Positions 45,855 through 58,257 are shown, counted from the stretch's first letter. The stretch: 64,000 nucleotides of DNA from Agrocybe praecox (GCA_964017145.1 OZ024852.1:1117945-1181944), one strand, 5' to 3'. Translations and numbers: made by a program. Notes: generated from the sequence alone by a model not told the origin.

Positions 45855-46838
45855 ATGTTTTGGCGTCTTGGCCTCTCGCGCATAGGCAAGCTTTCAACAA
45901 AAAGTCTTCATCGATATAACCCGTCAAGCCAAGAATGGCATCCATACTCTGTAACTAGGCCCAGCGAAAACAAAAGGCGTAATCTCATACAGACCTTCGC
46001 GCTCATAACCTGGAACGTCGATTTCAGTAGAGATTTCAAGGAGCAACGCTTGATCACAGCTTTAGACCACATCCAGTCCATCGTCGAGTTAAACAAAAAG
46101 CTTCCCTTTCCATTACACACACTAGTCCTCATCCAAGAACTTCACCGTAACTGCTTCAAAACGCTCCTCGAACACTCCTTCGTTAGGAACCACTGTGACG
46201 TAACAGACTGCAATGCTGATGAATGGTCTATCCATTACGGAGCCGTGACTCTTGTCCCTCGCTCGGATGAGGTCAAAGTGAACAAGGTGTTCAGCGCGAC
46301 GTTCGAGGATAGTAGAATGGGTAGGGGGGCTCTTTTCGTGGACATGGAAGTGGGCGGGGAGGGGTCTGAACCTCGAATAGTCAGAATAGCGAACACGCAT
46401 CTCGAGTCCTTGAGTGGGTTTGGAGACATCGCTCGCCCGAAGCAGCTTGCAGTCGTTGCATCACATCTATCCGAGCACGATATACACGCTGGTATCGTTG
46501 CAGGAGATATGAATCCTATCGGGCCAAAAGATGGTGATCTTCCGGAAAGCCTGGGTTTGTCGGATGCCTGGAAAGAATGCCATTCCTCAGCCACTGCCGA
46601 GACAGAAGAGGCAAAGAGGCGAGAAGAAGAAGGATATACGTGGGGTTATCAGCCCCGGGGTAGATTCCCTCCAAAGCGAATGGATAAAGTCCTCTTCAAA
46701 GGCCCATTGATTGTAAAAGAGATAGAGAGAATCGCTGTCGGACTGAAGGTTTCTCCACAGGAGGTAGAAGGGCGAACTAATGTGTGGGCTAGCGATCATT
46801 ATGGACTGCACGCAAAAATAGAGGTTTCCTCAAGCTAG
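45855..46838 (+). CDS. Endonuclease/exonuclease/phosphatase-fold protein, TDP2-like
   Basis: Single exon, 327 residues. The family motifs appear in order: TWNVD (residues ~50), LIQELH (~95), ANTHLES (~178), GDMNP (~220) and SDHYGLHAKIE at the C-terminus. These correspond to the metal-binding and catalytic Asn, Glu, His, Asp-x-Asn and Asp-His residues of the EEP fold. The TWN-D, QE and GD-N pattern is closest to tyrosyl-DNA phosphodiesterase 2, which removes trapped topoisomerase II from DNA 5' ends. The short N-terminus is rich in Arg and could be a mitochondrial presequence. The substrate is inferred. Convergent with the Dnmt2-like gene, with 10 bp between the stop codons. Confidence 0.8.
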   Translation: MFWRLGLSRIGKLSTKSLHRYNPSSQEWHPYSVTRPSENKRRNLIQTFALITWNVDFSRDFKEQRLITALDHIQSIVELNKKLPFPLHTLVLIQELHRNCFKTLLEHSFVRNHCDVTDCNADEWSIHYGAVTLVPRSDEVKVNKVFSATFEDSRMGRGALFVDMEVGGEGSEPRIVRIANTHLESLSGFGDIARPKQLAVVASHLSEHDIHAGIVAGDMNPIGPKDGDLPESLGLSDAWKECHSSATAETEEAKRREEEGYTWGYQPRGRFPPKRMDKVLFKGPLIVKEIERIAVGLKVSPQEVEGRTNVWASDHYGLHAKIEVSSS

Positions 46839-46848
46839 ACAGCGAATT

Positions 46849-48180
46849 TTACTCTGTATCTTCGAAGAGATATTCAATTAGAGCTTGTACCACTTGCACA
46901 TTGACACTGTTCCCAATAAGTTTGTATTTTGTCTTTTTTGAGACGGTGTCCGGCCAGATAAATGTCGGTTGCGAAGAAAGCGAGTCGAATGCAAAAATTC
47001 TGAGCAACTCAGAAGGTGAAAAGTATCGGAGTCTAAGGGGCCCCAAAATCTTGACCGCATCGACATCTCCCTGAGCCTGTGCAACAAGGAATCTGTCGAA
47101 TGTCCGAGTTGTCTACAGAGATCGTCAAGAACGTTCATGGTATTTCGCGTAGGACTCACATCTTCAAATACATTCTCTTGCAGTACAGAACCAGCCCTCT
47201 CGACGAGCTGCGTGTAACCTCGCGTGAAGCAACATGTCCTCCTAGATGAAGGCTTCACAATATCAAATAATCGCCCCCATTTGATTAGAACTTTATCTGG
47301 AATTGCGAACGCGTCGCCGCTGTCGGATTCGTCCAAATAGGACTCGATATCGTGAACGATGGTGCCCTCAAATTCTGGCGTACCAGACTCGACTCTGGGG
47401 TCGAACCATTCCACACCACGTCCAGGAATCTGTCTCCCGACTTTGTCTTGTTCATGAGGGGTTATGTTGCTAAACTGAAGATGCGCTTTCTTGGCTAAAA
47501 GATAATATCGTAGACGCGAATTTGGGATGCCAAACTGGAGGGGTGTAAGCAAAAGTTCGAGGGTGGTGTAGCCTATCGAACGGAGCGTAGAAACAAGTAG
47601 TTGTCGAGTGGTTGAGTCCTATTTGAGATTTGGGAATTAGATCGACAGTGTCATCTTTACTTTAAACAGACGCGCCTCGAAGCCAGCTACATTCTCAACA
47701 AGTAGACGGTTTGGATGATCATTCGTAATCGCCAGTTCTGGAAGGACGTTCTTCACAAGGTGTAGAAATGATTGGGCGCGTGGATCTTCTGCTCCCTTTG
47801 CGTTAGGGTTTAACACGGTGTATGGTTGACAGGCAGGAGACAGTAACCAGAGGTCGGCTTTGAATACAGCCAGATCAGTTGGGGTTAGACTTGAAATGTC
47901 CACCTAATGAGAAGATAAGCACATTGAATTTTTTAGAATAGTTTATTCGTGATACCTTCCTGATGACATCTCCATGATTTGCTCTATAAACCTGACAAGC
48001 AGTCTGATCCCAATCGAAAGCTTGAACGACCTCTGCATTCGCGCTGCTCCGTGATAAAGCCAGGTGAAGCCCACCTTCATGAGCTTCAGTGAGAAATTTT
48101 TTACAATGTAGAAAGTGGATATGAGAAGGCATACCGATCCCACTGTAGAATTCCAAAGCTTTGGCTTTGGTGGTGTGCAT
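46849..48180 (-). CDS. Dnmt2-like cytosine-5 methyltransferase (tRNA C38 type)
   Basis: Exons 48180-48135, 48074-47956, 47903-47661, 47618-47160 and 47112-46849 sum to 1131 nt (376 residues), the usual Dnmt2 length. Motif I: LEFYSGIGG. Motif IV: SPACQPYT, with the catalytic Cys, in place of the common PPCQP. Motif VI: LLVENVAGFE. Then STTRQLLVSTLRSIGY, GIPNSRLRYYLLA and near the C-terminus LIGNSVNVQVVQALIEYLF (motif X). Dnmt2 proteins methylate C38 of tRNA-Asp and have no large N-terminal domain, as here. In-frame ATGs at 48228 and 48222 would lengthen it; 48180 matches the family start. It is head-to-head with VPS9 with 226 bp between the starts. Confidence 0.88.
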
Positions 48181-48406
48181 GGTTATATCAGAGCGTAACT
48201 TGTCAGAAAATCGAAAAGGCATAGACAATTTACGGCATTACTCCGGTCAATATAAACCACGTGGACGGCATTTCAAACGCGTCGACTCAAATGGCTGATG
48301 AGCCAACTTGGCCTGATTCTTCAAATCCGTACCTCTCAGTCTCGTCCACTGAGGACTTTTATCTTTATTCTACAGTTTTCAGCAGGAAACTGTTAGGACT
48401 GGAAAT

Positions 48407-51290
48407 ATGGCGACACCATTGGGATCAGACTCGAAACCTAACAGTCTGACGCCGCCTTCAACAGCTCCAATCGCATCATCCAGTGTTCCCGACATTCCTG
48501 TATCACCGAATCCATGGGACGATGCGCCTTCACCCCCAAAGAAAGATTCGGAAGTAGAAGAAATTGAATCGAAACTACATGCGCTTGCGGTCGATCCTTC
48601 GTTGTATAAGGAACCGGATTTTGCTGGTCTAACAGCAGTGACGCCGGTTACTCCAGCATCCAAGAGTAAAGTGACACAGGAAGTGTTAAGTGAGTTTGAT
48701 CCTCTGGCCAGCGAAGAAGAAAAGGCTGCACGAGAGGCATGGGGGACGTCAGAGGGACACCCACCACCGCCAAAGACTCCATCTCCTCCATCGACACCAC
48801 CCCCTGCACCACCCCTGAAAGATCTGGTTGTTTCTTCTCCTGTTCCAGCAACTCCTGCACCCGCAGTCAACGAGAATGATGCTACAGCTTCTCCAAATCT
48901 CGTCACCTCACCATCTTCATTCCCTTCTTTTACTGCTTTTGCGAAATCATTCGCCTTGCCACTGCGTTCAAGGCCGCAGTCGCTTGATGCAACAGCTAAA
49001 GCTGTGCCATCACCGACAACTCTTTCATCCTTTGCGACTCAACAAGGCAACCCAAAACCTGATAACACGACAGTGGGAGATGCTACATCTAGAAACTCTA
49101 CTCCTACTCGACAAGAAAGTGGATCATCATCCCCGGTGCCGAAGCCCGATGGTAATTTCGACTTTCAGAAATTCCTTGATCAGATGAAAACCCGGAGTGC
49201 AGAGCCAGTTTCCAAGTATCTACGATCGTGCGTCTCCAAATATCCCCAGTTGTGCGTTTGTGGCTAATCTCGAGACCTCAGATTCTTAAGTAATTTTGCA
49301 AAGAGAACGTTCACGGTTAATGATCAAGTAAAGATCATCAACGACTTCCTTGCTGTATCTATTTTCTCTTGTCTTACCACCTTACTGTCATGCTCACTAT
49401 CTCGCAGTTCATTGCGACGCAAATGCGAGAATGCGATGTATGGAAGAATAGTTCAGATGCCGATTTCGAGAATGCTATGGAAGGCATAGAGAAACTCGTC
49501 ATGAATAGGCTATATGATTTGTCAGTTTGGTGCACTGTCTCAACAGTATCTTGGCTTATCTTAGTAAAAGTACCTTCACCCCGCAACTCTTACATGCCAA
49601 TCCTCCCCGTCCCATAACCACAGATGATCTCGAACGGGATAGAGTATTATCGCAGAGAATCGCTCTCTTTGGCTGGTTGGAGGGAAAGCATCTCGATATT
49701 CCTGATGGAGAAGGTGGTGAAGGGTTTTTGATGTTTGCTGAGCAAGGTTAGATTTTATGTTCAAATTTTCGCGAGAAGCAATGATGAACCTATGTGAACA
49801 GAACTTCTCAAGATCAATCATTACAAAGCACCTCGAGATAAACTGATCTGCATCCTCAATTGCTGCAAGGTCATATTCGGTTCGCTAATTTTTATTTTGC
49901 TCATTTATTTATTCGGCTTCTTACTTCCTGTTTTTCTATTATTAAAAAAAGGTTTGATTAGACACTTGCATGCGGAAGAGGGTGCAGACGCCTTTGTACC
50001 GATCCTTATTTTTGTTGTCTTGAAGGCGAATCCAGATCACCTTTTGTCCAATGTCGAGTAGGTATTTTCATTTCATCTGACGAAACGAACTTCATAAATT
50101 TATTCAGATTTATAAATCGCTTCCGAAATCCATCTAAGCTGCAAAGTGAAGCCGGATATTATCTTTCGTCACTTGTAAGTGTTCCTCTTCTTGTATGTAT
50201 GTGGTTGTCTTGATCTTTTTTTGTCATAGATGGGTGCAGTCTCCTTTATTGAGACGATGGATCATACCTCTCTCTCCCATATAACGCAAGCCGAGTTTGA
50301 GAAGTATGTGGCTAAAATTCACAGATATTCGTTTTATTTAACCGGTTTTATAGGAATGTTGAAGATGCTATTCAAGCATTACCTCATTCTGAACCTCAAT
50401 CCCCTAATATTGCTTTCGCCGAGGCAAAAATACGCGGTATGAGCAACGCGTCACCTCACGCCGGTGAAGAATCTGCACAACCTCTTTCTATATCAGCTCC
50501 TACACAGACTACCCAAACACTCTCGGAAGATGCGAAGCGACTATTACAAAAGACAGGTGACACTATATCCAAACCTTTGAGTGCTATAGGAAGAATATTC
50601 ACGGAAGCATTGGATGGCGCCGAGAACAAGCTATCTTATCTACCCGGACCGTTTGCACCGTTCGAATTGGGTCGAGAGAGTCGGATGGAAGGCGCTTCAG
50701 GCTCAGGACCTCCTCCATCTGTCCCACACTGGTCTCACCCAGACCCATGGCAAGGCCAAGGTCAAACCACACCTCGTTCCGCTACTACGCCTCATTCTGG
50801 ACAAACACCCTTTACACCCTACGGTCATGAACCTCCACATAGCGCTCCCATTCAAACACCATATAAACCCCGAGTGAGAAGAGTGCCGTCGCCGTCGTAC
50901 CACGCATCTTCCCCAGGAAATTCTTCTGGTTACGGTCCCGAAGACACGCCATCACGTTCGGGTCCGTATACGAACCACCAACTAGCCATGGGACCTTCCC
51001 AGCCTGTTCAAACGCTCATGCCACCCCGTGTACAAACCCTCGCTGCCAATAACTACAACATAGATCTAGGCTCCCATATTTCGCGAACGCCCACGCCAGC
51101 GTTAGACTTTGCGGGTGTGCAGCACCAAATAGATGTCGCGCACGAAAATGCAGCCGCAGCATCGAGAGAGACGTTATTGCAGATTTTCCCAGCTGTGGAC
51201 AGGGAAGTTGTGGAGTGGGTTCTGGAGGCTAACGATGGTGACCTGGGGAAGAGCATCGAGCAGTTGCTAGATATTAATGGCGGGTCATGA
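48407..51290 (+). CDS. VPS9: Vps9-type Rab5 guanine nucleotide exchange factor with CUE domain
   Basis: Nine exons (48407-49227, 49282-49354, 49408-49520, 49565-49746, 49802-49879, 49952-50057, 50108-50174, 50230-50303, 50354-51290) sum to 2451 nt, 816 residues. The N-terminal ~270 residues are Pro/Ser/Thr-rich and disordered. The VPS9 catalytic domain spans roughly residues 340-550: RALFGW-like RIALFGWLEGKHLDI, DKLICILNCCKVIFG, GADAFVPILIFVVLKANP and EAGYYLSSLMGAVSFIETMD. The C-terminal ~45 residues are a CUE ubiquitin-binding domain (ETLLQIFPAVDREVVEWVLE ... LLDI). This architecture equals yeast Vps9, which activates Vps21/Rab5 in endosomal and vacuolar traffic. Correct reading across all eight introns supports the model. 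Confidence 0.92.
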
Positions 51291-52542
51291 CACTAATTAC
51301 ATAGCATTTATACTTTTTTTTTTCTTTTTTGGTAATTACATCGACGAATTTTTCTATGATACATTCGAACAGACATGCGAAAACTCGAAGATGAATATCA
51401 CTATATAGCGTAATTAATTCCACTAAACATATGTTACGGTTGGGAGAGATTCAGGGTGGCACGTGGTTTCATGAGGGTGGCAAAGACGATTGGCTCACTA
51501 GAGTCCTACCTTCCTCTCTAGACTCTGACAATGAAATCTTGCTTTTGCCAGCATTTGTTTCGCGAAAGTTCTTCCCCATCTCCTTGTTTCTGGATACACG
51601 ATACATCTCTAAACCTTCGGGCAACGACCAAGATGCTACCGCTGATAATACTCGGACAATACTCAGAAAGGACCAGAGAAGGACTTGGTGGTCTGAGCAT
51701 CAGCCTTTAGGCAGGACTTGAAAGTGTCAAGAGCCAATCCCAGTGGTGTATAGCAGATAGCAGCAGGATTCTCTATCATCCAAAGCTTGAAGGCTTAGCA
51801 TGGCTCTATCGATCTATTTAAATATTCAGGCGGCGGCCTTGGGCATGAATATGAGCGTTTCTTATCATTTGCGGATACGGAAAAGTACGTCTACGGTAAT
51901 TCCTTTCTCAGGCCGCTCAACGAAGTGGATGATAACAATTGACTTTCTCCATCTAGTTATCCATGACACGCGTAGCGCATCACCTTCTTTTGTGCTCACT
52001 TTTCCGGATCGAAATCCTCTCATGTCCATGTCATAGAAAATCATGACGGGAAAAGGTACCGAATCCAAAACCTGGATTATGTGTCATAATTCCACCCTAT
52101 TTGTGCCAACCGTGATGCCAAGTGAGGTCAGTATTCACATAAATGTACGTTATAATCGTATATTCTCGTGTCCTTGAGGTTACTTGAGTTTTGATGGGCC
52201 AAGCGGAGCTGGCAGTTACGAGACCTGTTTTCGAGCGGAGTATAAAATGCGTTATTCATATGTTATGGGCATGGCGTATGTAGGCCAAAAAAAAAAGAGA
52301 ATAAGATGATGGAGAATTTAATTATGCACAGCGCAAGACAGGAAGGAGTCAAGGGTGAAGGTACATGTTCGCTCATAAAAATCACCATGTTTTGTTGAGC
52401 GAAAGTTTTCTAGGGGTTTTTTCAATTTTTTTTCTTTCTCGGCAACAATCATAACCGGTATCAAAACGTGACCAGGTAATAGAGGTCAAAACATCATCAG
52501 CTTAAGACGATTCCTTCGTTCCTCAGGTCTCGTAATAACATA
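51291..52542. other. Intergenic, nothing firm
   Basis: A 96-codon open frame at 51431-51721 has no recognisable motif. No RNA gene was seen. Confidence 0.4.
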
Positions 52543-54012
52543 AAGTAAAGCACAACTCATACGATCAGGTCAACATCACATGACCGTGACTTTGTGTGAC
52601 CGGACTTCGCCGACTTGCATTGGAAGACGCATACACTGCACAATGCGACGTAGCACTATAACACATGCTGATATCTACATGTTGAATAGTACATAAAAAT
52701 GTAGTTTACATTAGGGTGTTTCACAGCTGGGTTTTTGAGTCATTTTTAGCGTGTTTTTAGTTTAATTTTTCTTGGCATTTTTGAACCGGCAAATTCCGGA
52801 AAACCATTTTTCGAAAAACGAGCAAGTATGCAGAAACGGCTTCCCCGCTGCTTTTGCACCGTTTTTCAAGTCGTTTTTCATCCCGTTTCTCGGCTAATAG
52901 TTTAATGATTCAAATAAATATATTTCCTGGGTATTACTAATAAAAAATCATTATTCTCCGTCGCTTGCCACCATAAAGCCCTTCTCCCACTATCTGCCCT
53001 CCGCGTACAAGTGTCGTTTTCGATGTCCGAGCCATCTGAGGACTCACTTGAGCCATCTCGAAATCTCAGGACTCGCCGGCACAAGTCCTGGAGACGCCGA
53101 GCATACTTAAATGCGCCGCGCAGAAGTCTTTGACGAATGGGCCCGTCAGGCATAGTGTGGTTGGGTTGAAAAGAATGAAATAACGGTGTACCATAAAATA
53201 ATTTACGGTTATGTAAGCCTGTCAAAAAAAAAAAGAAGAAAAAGAAACGAAAACAAGAGTCGCATGGAGGGTTTCACAGTAGGTTGATTTTTGGTGCGTT
53301 TTTGGGTAGATTTTTGGAAAACAAATTCGAAAAACCGCATCAAAAATGCGTCAAAAATGGCTGAGAAACCCAGCTGTGAAACACCCTATTATATAAACAT
53401 GTGAGTTTAATTCTGTGAAAATATAAGCCCAGTGGTTCTCTTGACTCGTGCAATAAATTGGAACTTTCTGCACAGCCAGAACTTTTGCAGGTCATATCAC
53501 TGCCTAGATCCATCTTTGCATCTTTAAATGACACGAAAATGGGGTAGGAAAAACGTGACGCACCTTTTCTTGACCCCCTAATGAATCATCTTTTTCATCT
53601 TTTTTCTTTGCTATTTTCGCTTTTTTTTCGACACATTTGTAAAGCCGGATAGGTTTCCTATAGGATTATATTTTCTTTTTGTAGGCATGTGGTGAGCAAC
53701 ACACTGAAAAAAATGGATCTGTGAGGAGAGACGCGACGACGCGTCCGTAATTAGCAAACCCCAGTTAGGACGCGTCCAAATCGGATCCCATGGGGCACCT
53801 TATTTGAACCTTTTTTGGAAATTTCCTTTGCAAGAAAAGTTTTGTATTCAAAATATCTACATTTTTTTGCAAACAGATTTTTTATTTATCCCAAATTGCG
53901 AGTGCCCCAAAGGAAATTGTACTTTTCGCCTGCCAAATTTGAGTAAAATGTCACGCTGGTGACATTTTTGGTCATGTGATGTTGACCTGATCGTATGAGT
54001 TGTGCTTTACTT
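52543..54012. mobile_element. TIR element with 43 bp perfect inverted ends, invaded by another element
   Basis: Left end 52543-52585 begins AAGTAAAGCACAACTCATAC and is a perfect inverted copy of 53970-54012. The body has no transposase. A second element (52714-53386) sits inside it and a third abuts its right end, so the target duplication cannot be read. Confidence 0.7.
52714..53386. mobile_element. MITE flanked by TA, inside the 52.5 kb element
   Basis: 673 bp. The ends are inverted: GGGTGTTTCACAGCTGGGTT on the left, and its complement at the right end (AACCCAGCTGTGAAACACCC), flanked by TA on both sides (52712-52713, 53387-53388). The TA duplication suggests a Tc1/mariner-type origin. The minus-strand open frame 52902-53225 inside it has an Arg-rich stretch but no known domain. 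Confidence 0.7.
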
Positions 54013-54013
54013 A

Positions 54014-54586
54014 GGGTTGCGTATAAACTTGAGGTATTTTTTACAAAGTGTAATTTACATAGGTAATTTACATTAATTTACCTATTATATGCCTGAGTAT
54101 TTGTGAGGTGCGTTTATAATTGTAAATAATATATGGCACGTGAGATGAAAATCTGGTCGACGACGGCAAAACTCTTATGATACCGAGCCAATTTTCCGCT
54201 GGTAGATCTTCCTGAGCAAGGCGAAGACAGCGACTTCAACCTCGCGTCTGTCGAAATCGAAAAATCCTCATGGCAGATGCGCCGGTCACGCGCAAACCAC
54301 ACAATATAGACAAGATACTAGCGGTCCTCGACAATATAGAAGAGGAAGAAAGAGGTTCATTTTGATTGACCTCGACGGATGGGTATAGATTATTTACGTG
54401 TTTTTTGCAAGTTTTTGTAGGTCTTTACGAACCCAGGAAGCGAAAAATCGAATTTTACGCGAAGTATCACGTGGCTTATAGAAAAATATTAATTTACACC
54501 TTAATTTACATTTTTTGCCTAACGGAAAATTGCGGACATGTAATTTACCCTATTATATGCCTACTCGGGAATTTTATACGCAACCC
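54014..54586. mobile_element. Second TA-flanked MITE
   Basis: 573 bp with inverted ends GGGTTGCGTATAAA / TTTATACGCAACCC, flanked by TA (54012-54013, 54587-54588). Near both ends there are repeated AATTTAC motifs and TATTATATGCCT. No coding content. Confidence 0.65.
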
Positions 54587-55146
54587 TAGCTTTACTATCC
54601 TAAAAATAATCGATAACGGTGTCGTTATGGAAGACAGCGCCATTTGATTCTCTGGCGTACTGAAGTACGACTCCTCAGTACGAATGTCTCTGCAGGAAAC
54701 CTAAAAACCTTCATACGGGCATAGAGGTCTCTAGACATCGTTCTGGGGTACTAAGTGGAAGACCTCCTTTCCATGGAAGACAAACATGAACTGCAACTAC
54801 TCAATAGAGGACTCCACATCTCATTGCGTGGGTTTGACGAAGGTAAATATATCTATTTTCGTTGTTGCCGGTTATTGAAAATAGCGATGTCCAAAATTGC
54901 GCAGATAACTTGGACAGCCGCGGTTCTCAGGATGTGTTGACCTAGCTCCAGTTTGGGACCCATATTAAGAGCATCAAAACCTTCCAAGGTGTCTTCTTAC
55001 CCGACCATCCCCCATGCTAGCCATCTATCTCATATTTGCTCGTTTCCTCTTCTCATAACTATTGGAGCAATCATGACACTGAACCTCAGTTTCGGCGTAA
55101 CACTTTCCTTGGACGGTAAGATGCTCCTGGGACCTGGAGTTCTAGA
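54587..55146. other. Intergenic
   Basis: No gene recognised; it contains the upstream region of the next membrane-protein gene. Confidence 0.4.
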
Positions 55147-56337
55147 ATGACCATACTGATGAAAACACTGCTTGTGCGTTATATAGTGATACTGACTGTA
55201 ATTCACGTCATTGCTATCAGCCTGACGGCCTTCAGAGTTTACTATCGTTTTAAAACTGGACGCATCTGGTGGGATGATTTTGTAGCATTCTTCGCTATGC
55301 TAGGTGATTGTGGATATCTGGCCGCCCTCTGGTTTAATTACGCACCTGTAGGTGAGTGTTTACGTCGTTGATAAGTAGTATAACTCATCTGGCGGTCTTT
55401 TGTTCCAGAGAGCGTATTGCACTCGCACCCAAGTCGAGTATCTCAATACTGGGTTGGGCTTATGCTATTCCTTCTCGTGGTTTGGTAAGAGAAACTAAAC
55501 TGCTTGGCCAGCTAGTTGTTTACCGAAGGCACTTTGGTCTCCAGGATGACTCGTATAAGTCTTGCTCTAGCCATTGCAAGGATATTCCCATCTACGGAAC
55601 GTACTAGGCGTTTCTCAATTGGTTTAGCACTGCTATCAACGATATTCTGTCTAACAGTTGTGATCCAATCAGCCGTTGTCTGTTCGAAGCAGCCTGCTTT
55701 GAATACAGGCCCACAAGCTGCTTGTCAATGGCCTGATAGTCTTCGAACACTAGTCGTAGTCGGTCTGTAACCCTTTCCATTTGTTTATAACGTGTATCCT
55801 AACTATCCTTTAGCCAATATTTTTTCGGACTCGCTCTTGGTGGCCACTCCATTATACAAGCTGTGGCACGTCAGGCTTCCGAGAAAGCAGCGTCGTTTAA
55901 TCTTGACGGGGTTTGCAGCGAGCGCATCAACAACCACCGTCACTGTCGCCTGCGCAGTATTTCAATTTGCGCCTGTAAGATGGGAACCCGCGAAAACAAT
56001 ACTGAGAGGGAAACTCAGTTATTTCGAGGTCAATAACTTAGCTCTTATGCGCTTCATCAATCTAAACCCATAGATGTAGACCGGGGTCTCACTCGTCGTT
56101 TGCAATCTCCTCGTCGTTATGGCCTATCTTCATACGCTGTTCTATCGAGGAGACGATCTCGAAATGACCGAAGAAACCAGCGAGACTTGCGATACCTGCG
56201 AAGTATCAAATTCGAATAATCTACCTGAGTCAACATTGACTCTCACCGACGTCTCGTACAGTCTCGCTGATTCAGGATGCGTTTATGAGACTTCCGCGAC
56301 ACAGATGTCAGGCAACGTAGGAAGTCGGTCTCTCTGA
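55147..56337 (+). CDS. Fungal rhodopsin-like seven-helix membrane protein
   Basis: Exons 55147-55351, 55409-55484, 55545-55762, 55814-56028 and 56080-56337 sum to 972 nt (323 residues). Starts MTILMKTLLVRYIVILTVIH; the hydrophilic turn GRIWWDDFVAFFAM after helix 1-2 and the stretch WMTRISLALAIARIFP in the middle match the large fungal family of integral membrane proteins with a rhodopsin-like domain. Further hydrophobic segments follow (LSTIFCLTVVIQSAVVC, ANIFSDSLLVATPLYKLW, TGFAASASTTTVTVACAVFQ and SLVVCNLLVVMAYLHTLF), then an acidic Thr/Ser-rich cytoplasmic tail. The acceptor of the last intron must be the second of two AGs (56078-56079); the first would meet a stop. Ligand and role are unknown. 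Confidence 0.75.
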
Positions 56338-56676
56338 ACTTTCCACGGCGTCAAAAACTAAATTTCTCCTGTATTTTTAATAACTATTCAATTATCCAAA
56401 ATTTCGGATAAAATTTCAAGCAAATAAAGAGAACTTGGCTAAGTATAACGGACATTGGTAGCTCGTCTTTAGAGAGCGAGGGAGGGTGTTGCGCTATTCC
56501 AAACTTTCCACTCGCCCGGATCGGTTCCTCGGCGGATGCCCTCGAACATTTGTTCCATCTCGGTGGCTCGAGAATCGACGTCGATACTTTGACCAGAAAT
56601 AACTTGATACCCTCGTGGTGGGGTTAAATTAAGCAAAAAAGGCACACCGAAACTTGAAAAGGTTGTAGTACTTTAC

Positions 56677-56830
56677 ATGGCGGGCGCCGATACCTGTATA
56701 TCGAAAATACAGCCTAATATATACCGGTCGCGTGTATACTTCCAAGATACAGGTATCTTCGACATGATAAATACACGCAACCTGTATTTATTAACTTGTT
56801 TCTCCGGGAAACAGGTATCGGTGCCTGCCG
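56677..56830. mobile_element. Palindromic MITE-like element
   Basis: 154 bp with imperfect inverted ends (GGCGGGCGCCGATACCTGT on the left, ACAGGTATCGGTGCCTGCC on the right), flanked by TTAC (56673-56676, 56831-56835 region). It also contains internal inverted GATACCTGTAT / ATACAGGTATC motifs. No coding content. Confidence 0.55.
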
Positions 56831-57127
56831 TGTTACTCCCGTTCCACTTTCTTGGTGTTCATGGTTATGTGTTTCTGAAAACCAGTCGTTTCGGTTAATC
56901 ATATTGGCCCACACCCACATCCACGAACTGCTGCGCTTCACAGGGTTTGTCGTCGACTGCTTCTATTAATTATCGATTGTGATGCTGGCGAAAGGGCCGC
57001 GTCCGTGTCTCTGGATAATTGGCGAATTTAGGTCGTCAGATAAATGGCTATATATATAATGCACGAGGGAAAACAATTCTGCCTAGATTCAGAGATATAA
57101 ATTGAACATGAAACCAGATAGAGTATA

Positions 57128-58257
57128 TTATCCCAACACCTGTTGGACATCTCCGAGCAGGATGTTGTCGATTAAGCGCGTCTGGTCCACATACAGCGCC
57201 CCACTGAGAATGACCAAACCGACATCTTGATTCTTCTTTTCGTCTCCAAGAATATCGAAGGTATCGGCGTCGTTCATTTCCACATAATCCAATTTCATTG
57301 TGACGTTCAAACCCTCTTTGGCAGCTTGCGATGTTCTTTCTTCGATGACGTTCGAGGCTGCAATTATAGCTTCACGTTTTGTATGCCCGTCCGCCCAAGC
57401 TTGTTCAGCGGCTTTGAGGGCTTTTCGTAGCGTAGCTGCGACTTTGCGGCCATCAGCACTGAGGTATGCGTTTCGCGACGAAAGTGCAAGTTCGTCGGTG
57501 GGGTCGCGTGCGGTTGGCATTATGTGGAGGTTGGATGGTTCTGGATGGGAGAGAAGCAGATCACGAACCATCCGCTTCAATAGTAGAGCCTGTTGGATGT
57601 CCTTTTGTCCGAAGTATGCATTTGTGGGCTGCAAAAAACATGAGTGAGGCTCCGAGATTCTTAGAAACAGACATACCTCTACAGCATTAAATAGTTTTGT
57701 TACGACTGTAGCCACCCCTCGGAAGAAGGTAGGTCTTGTCATGCCTTCCATTTGGTGTCCGTATCCTTTTACTTCAATAAAAGTGCCCTTTTGTTCTGCT
57801 ACGTTTTGCACGATGCCAGAAGGATACATTTCCGACACCGTTGGTAAGAAAACGGCGCTTGGTGTTCTCGTATCTCCCTTTTTCGCAGATGCATTCGGAA
57901 CCACTTTTTCACCCTCGAGGAGTTGGAGATCGTTGGGAAGAGTGCGAGGGTACGTCGCAAGATCTTCATGGGGCGCAAATTGCGCAGGGTTGACGAAAAT
58001 AGACACAACCGTCAAGTCGTTGTTCGCCAAGGATTCTCTCACTGCGCACGCATACTATTAGCCATACCGAAGCATTCAGAAAGACATAAATGGCACTGAC
58101 CGAGAGAAAGATGTCCTTCATGCAGCGCACCCATCGTCGGGACGAACCCAACGGTTTTGCCAGCCTCAAATGCTGCCTTCCGCCATGCTCGGTATTCCAC
58201 AACAGTGGTAAAGATAGGTATCGTAGACGAGGGTAACCCTATGGTATTAGAAGCCAT
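57128..58257 (-). CDS. PAN6: Pantothenate synthetase (pantoate-beta-alanine ligase)
   Basis: Exons 58257-58101, 58041-57677 and 57628-57128 sum to 1023 nt (340 residues). ATP-dependent condensation of pantoate with beta-alanine, the last step of vitamin B5 synthesis. Motifs: [17 protein letters not shown] with the ATP-binding HxGH-type site, [29 protein letters not shown], and [11 protein letters not shown] (KMSKS-equivalent SSRN). An in-frame ATG at 58392 would add 45 residues ([20 protein letters not shown]...), resembling a mitochondrial presequence, so the start is uncertain. The upstream part and first codons are duplicated at 61881-62184. Confidence 0.9.

Noticed and set aside
48379..48906. 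Gly-rich minus-strand open frame
   Set aside because: Shadow of the Pro/Ser-rich N-terminus of the Vps9 gene.
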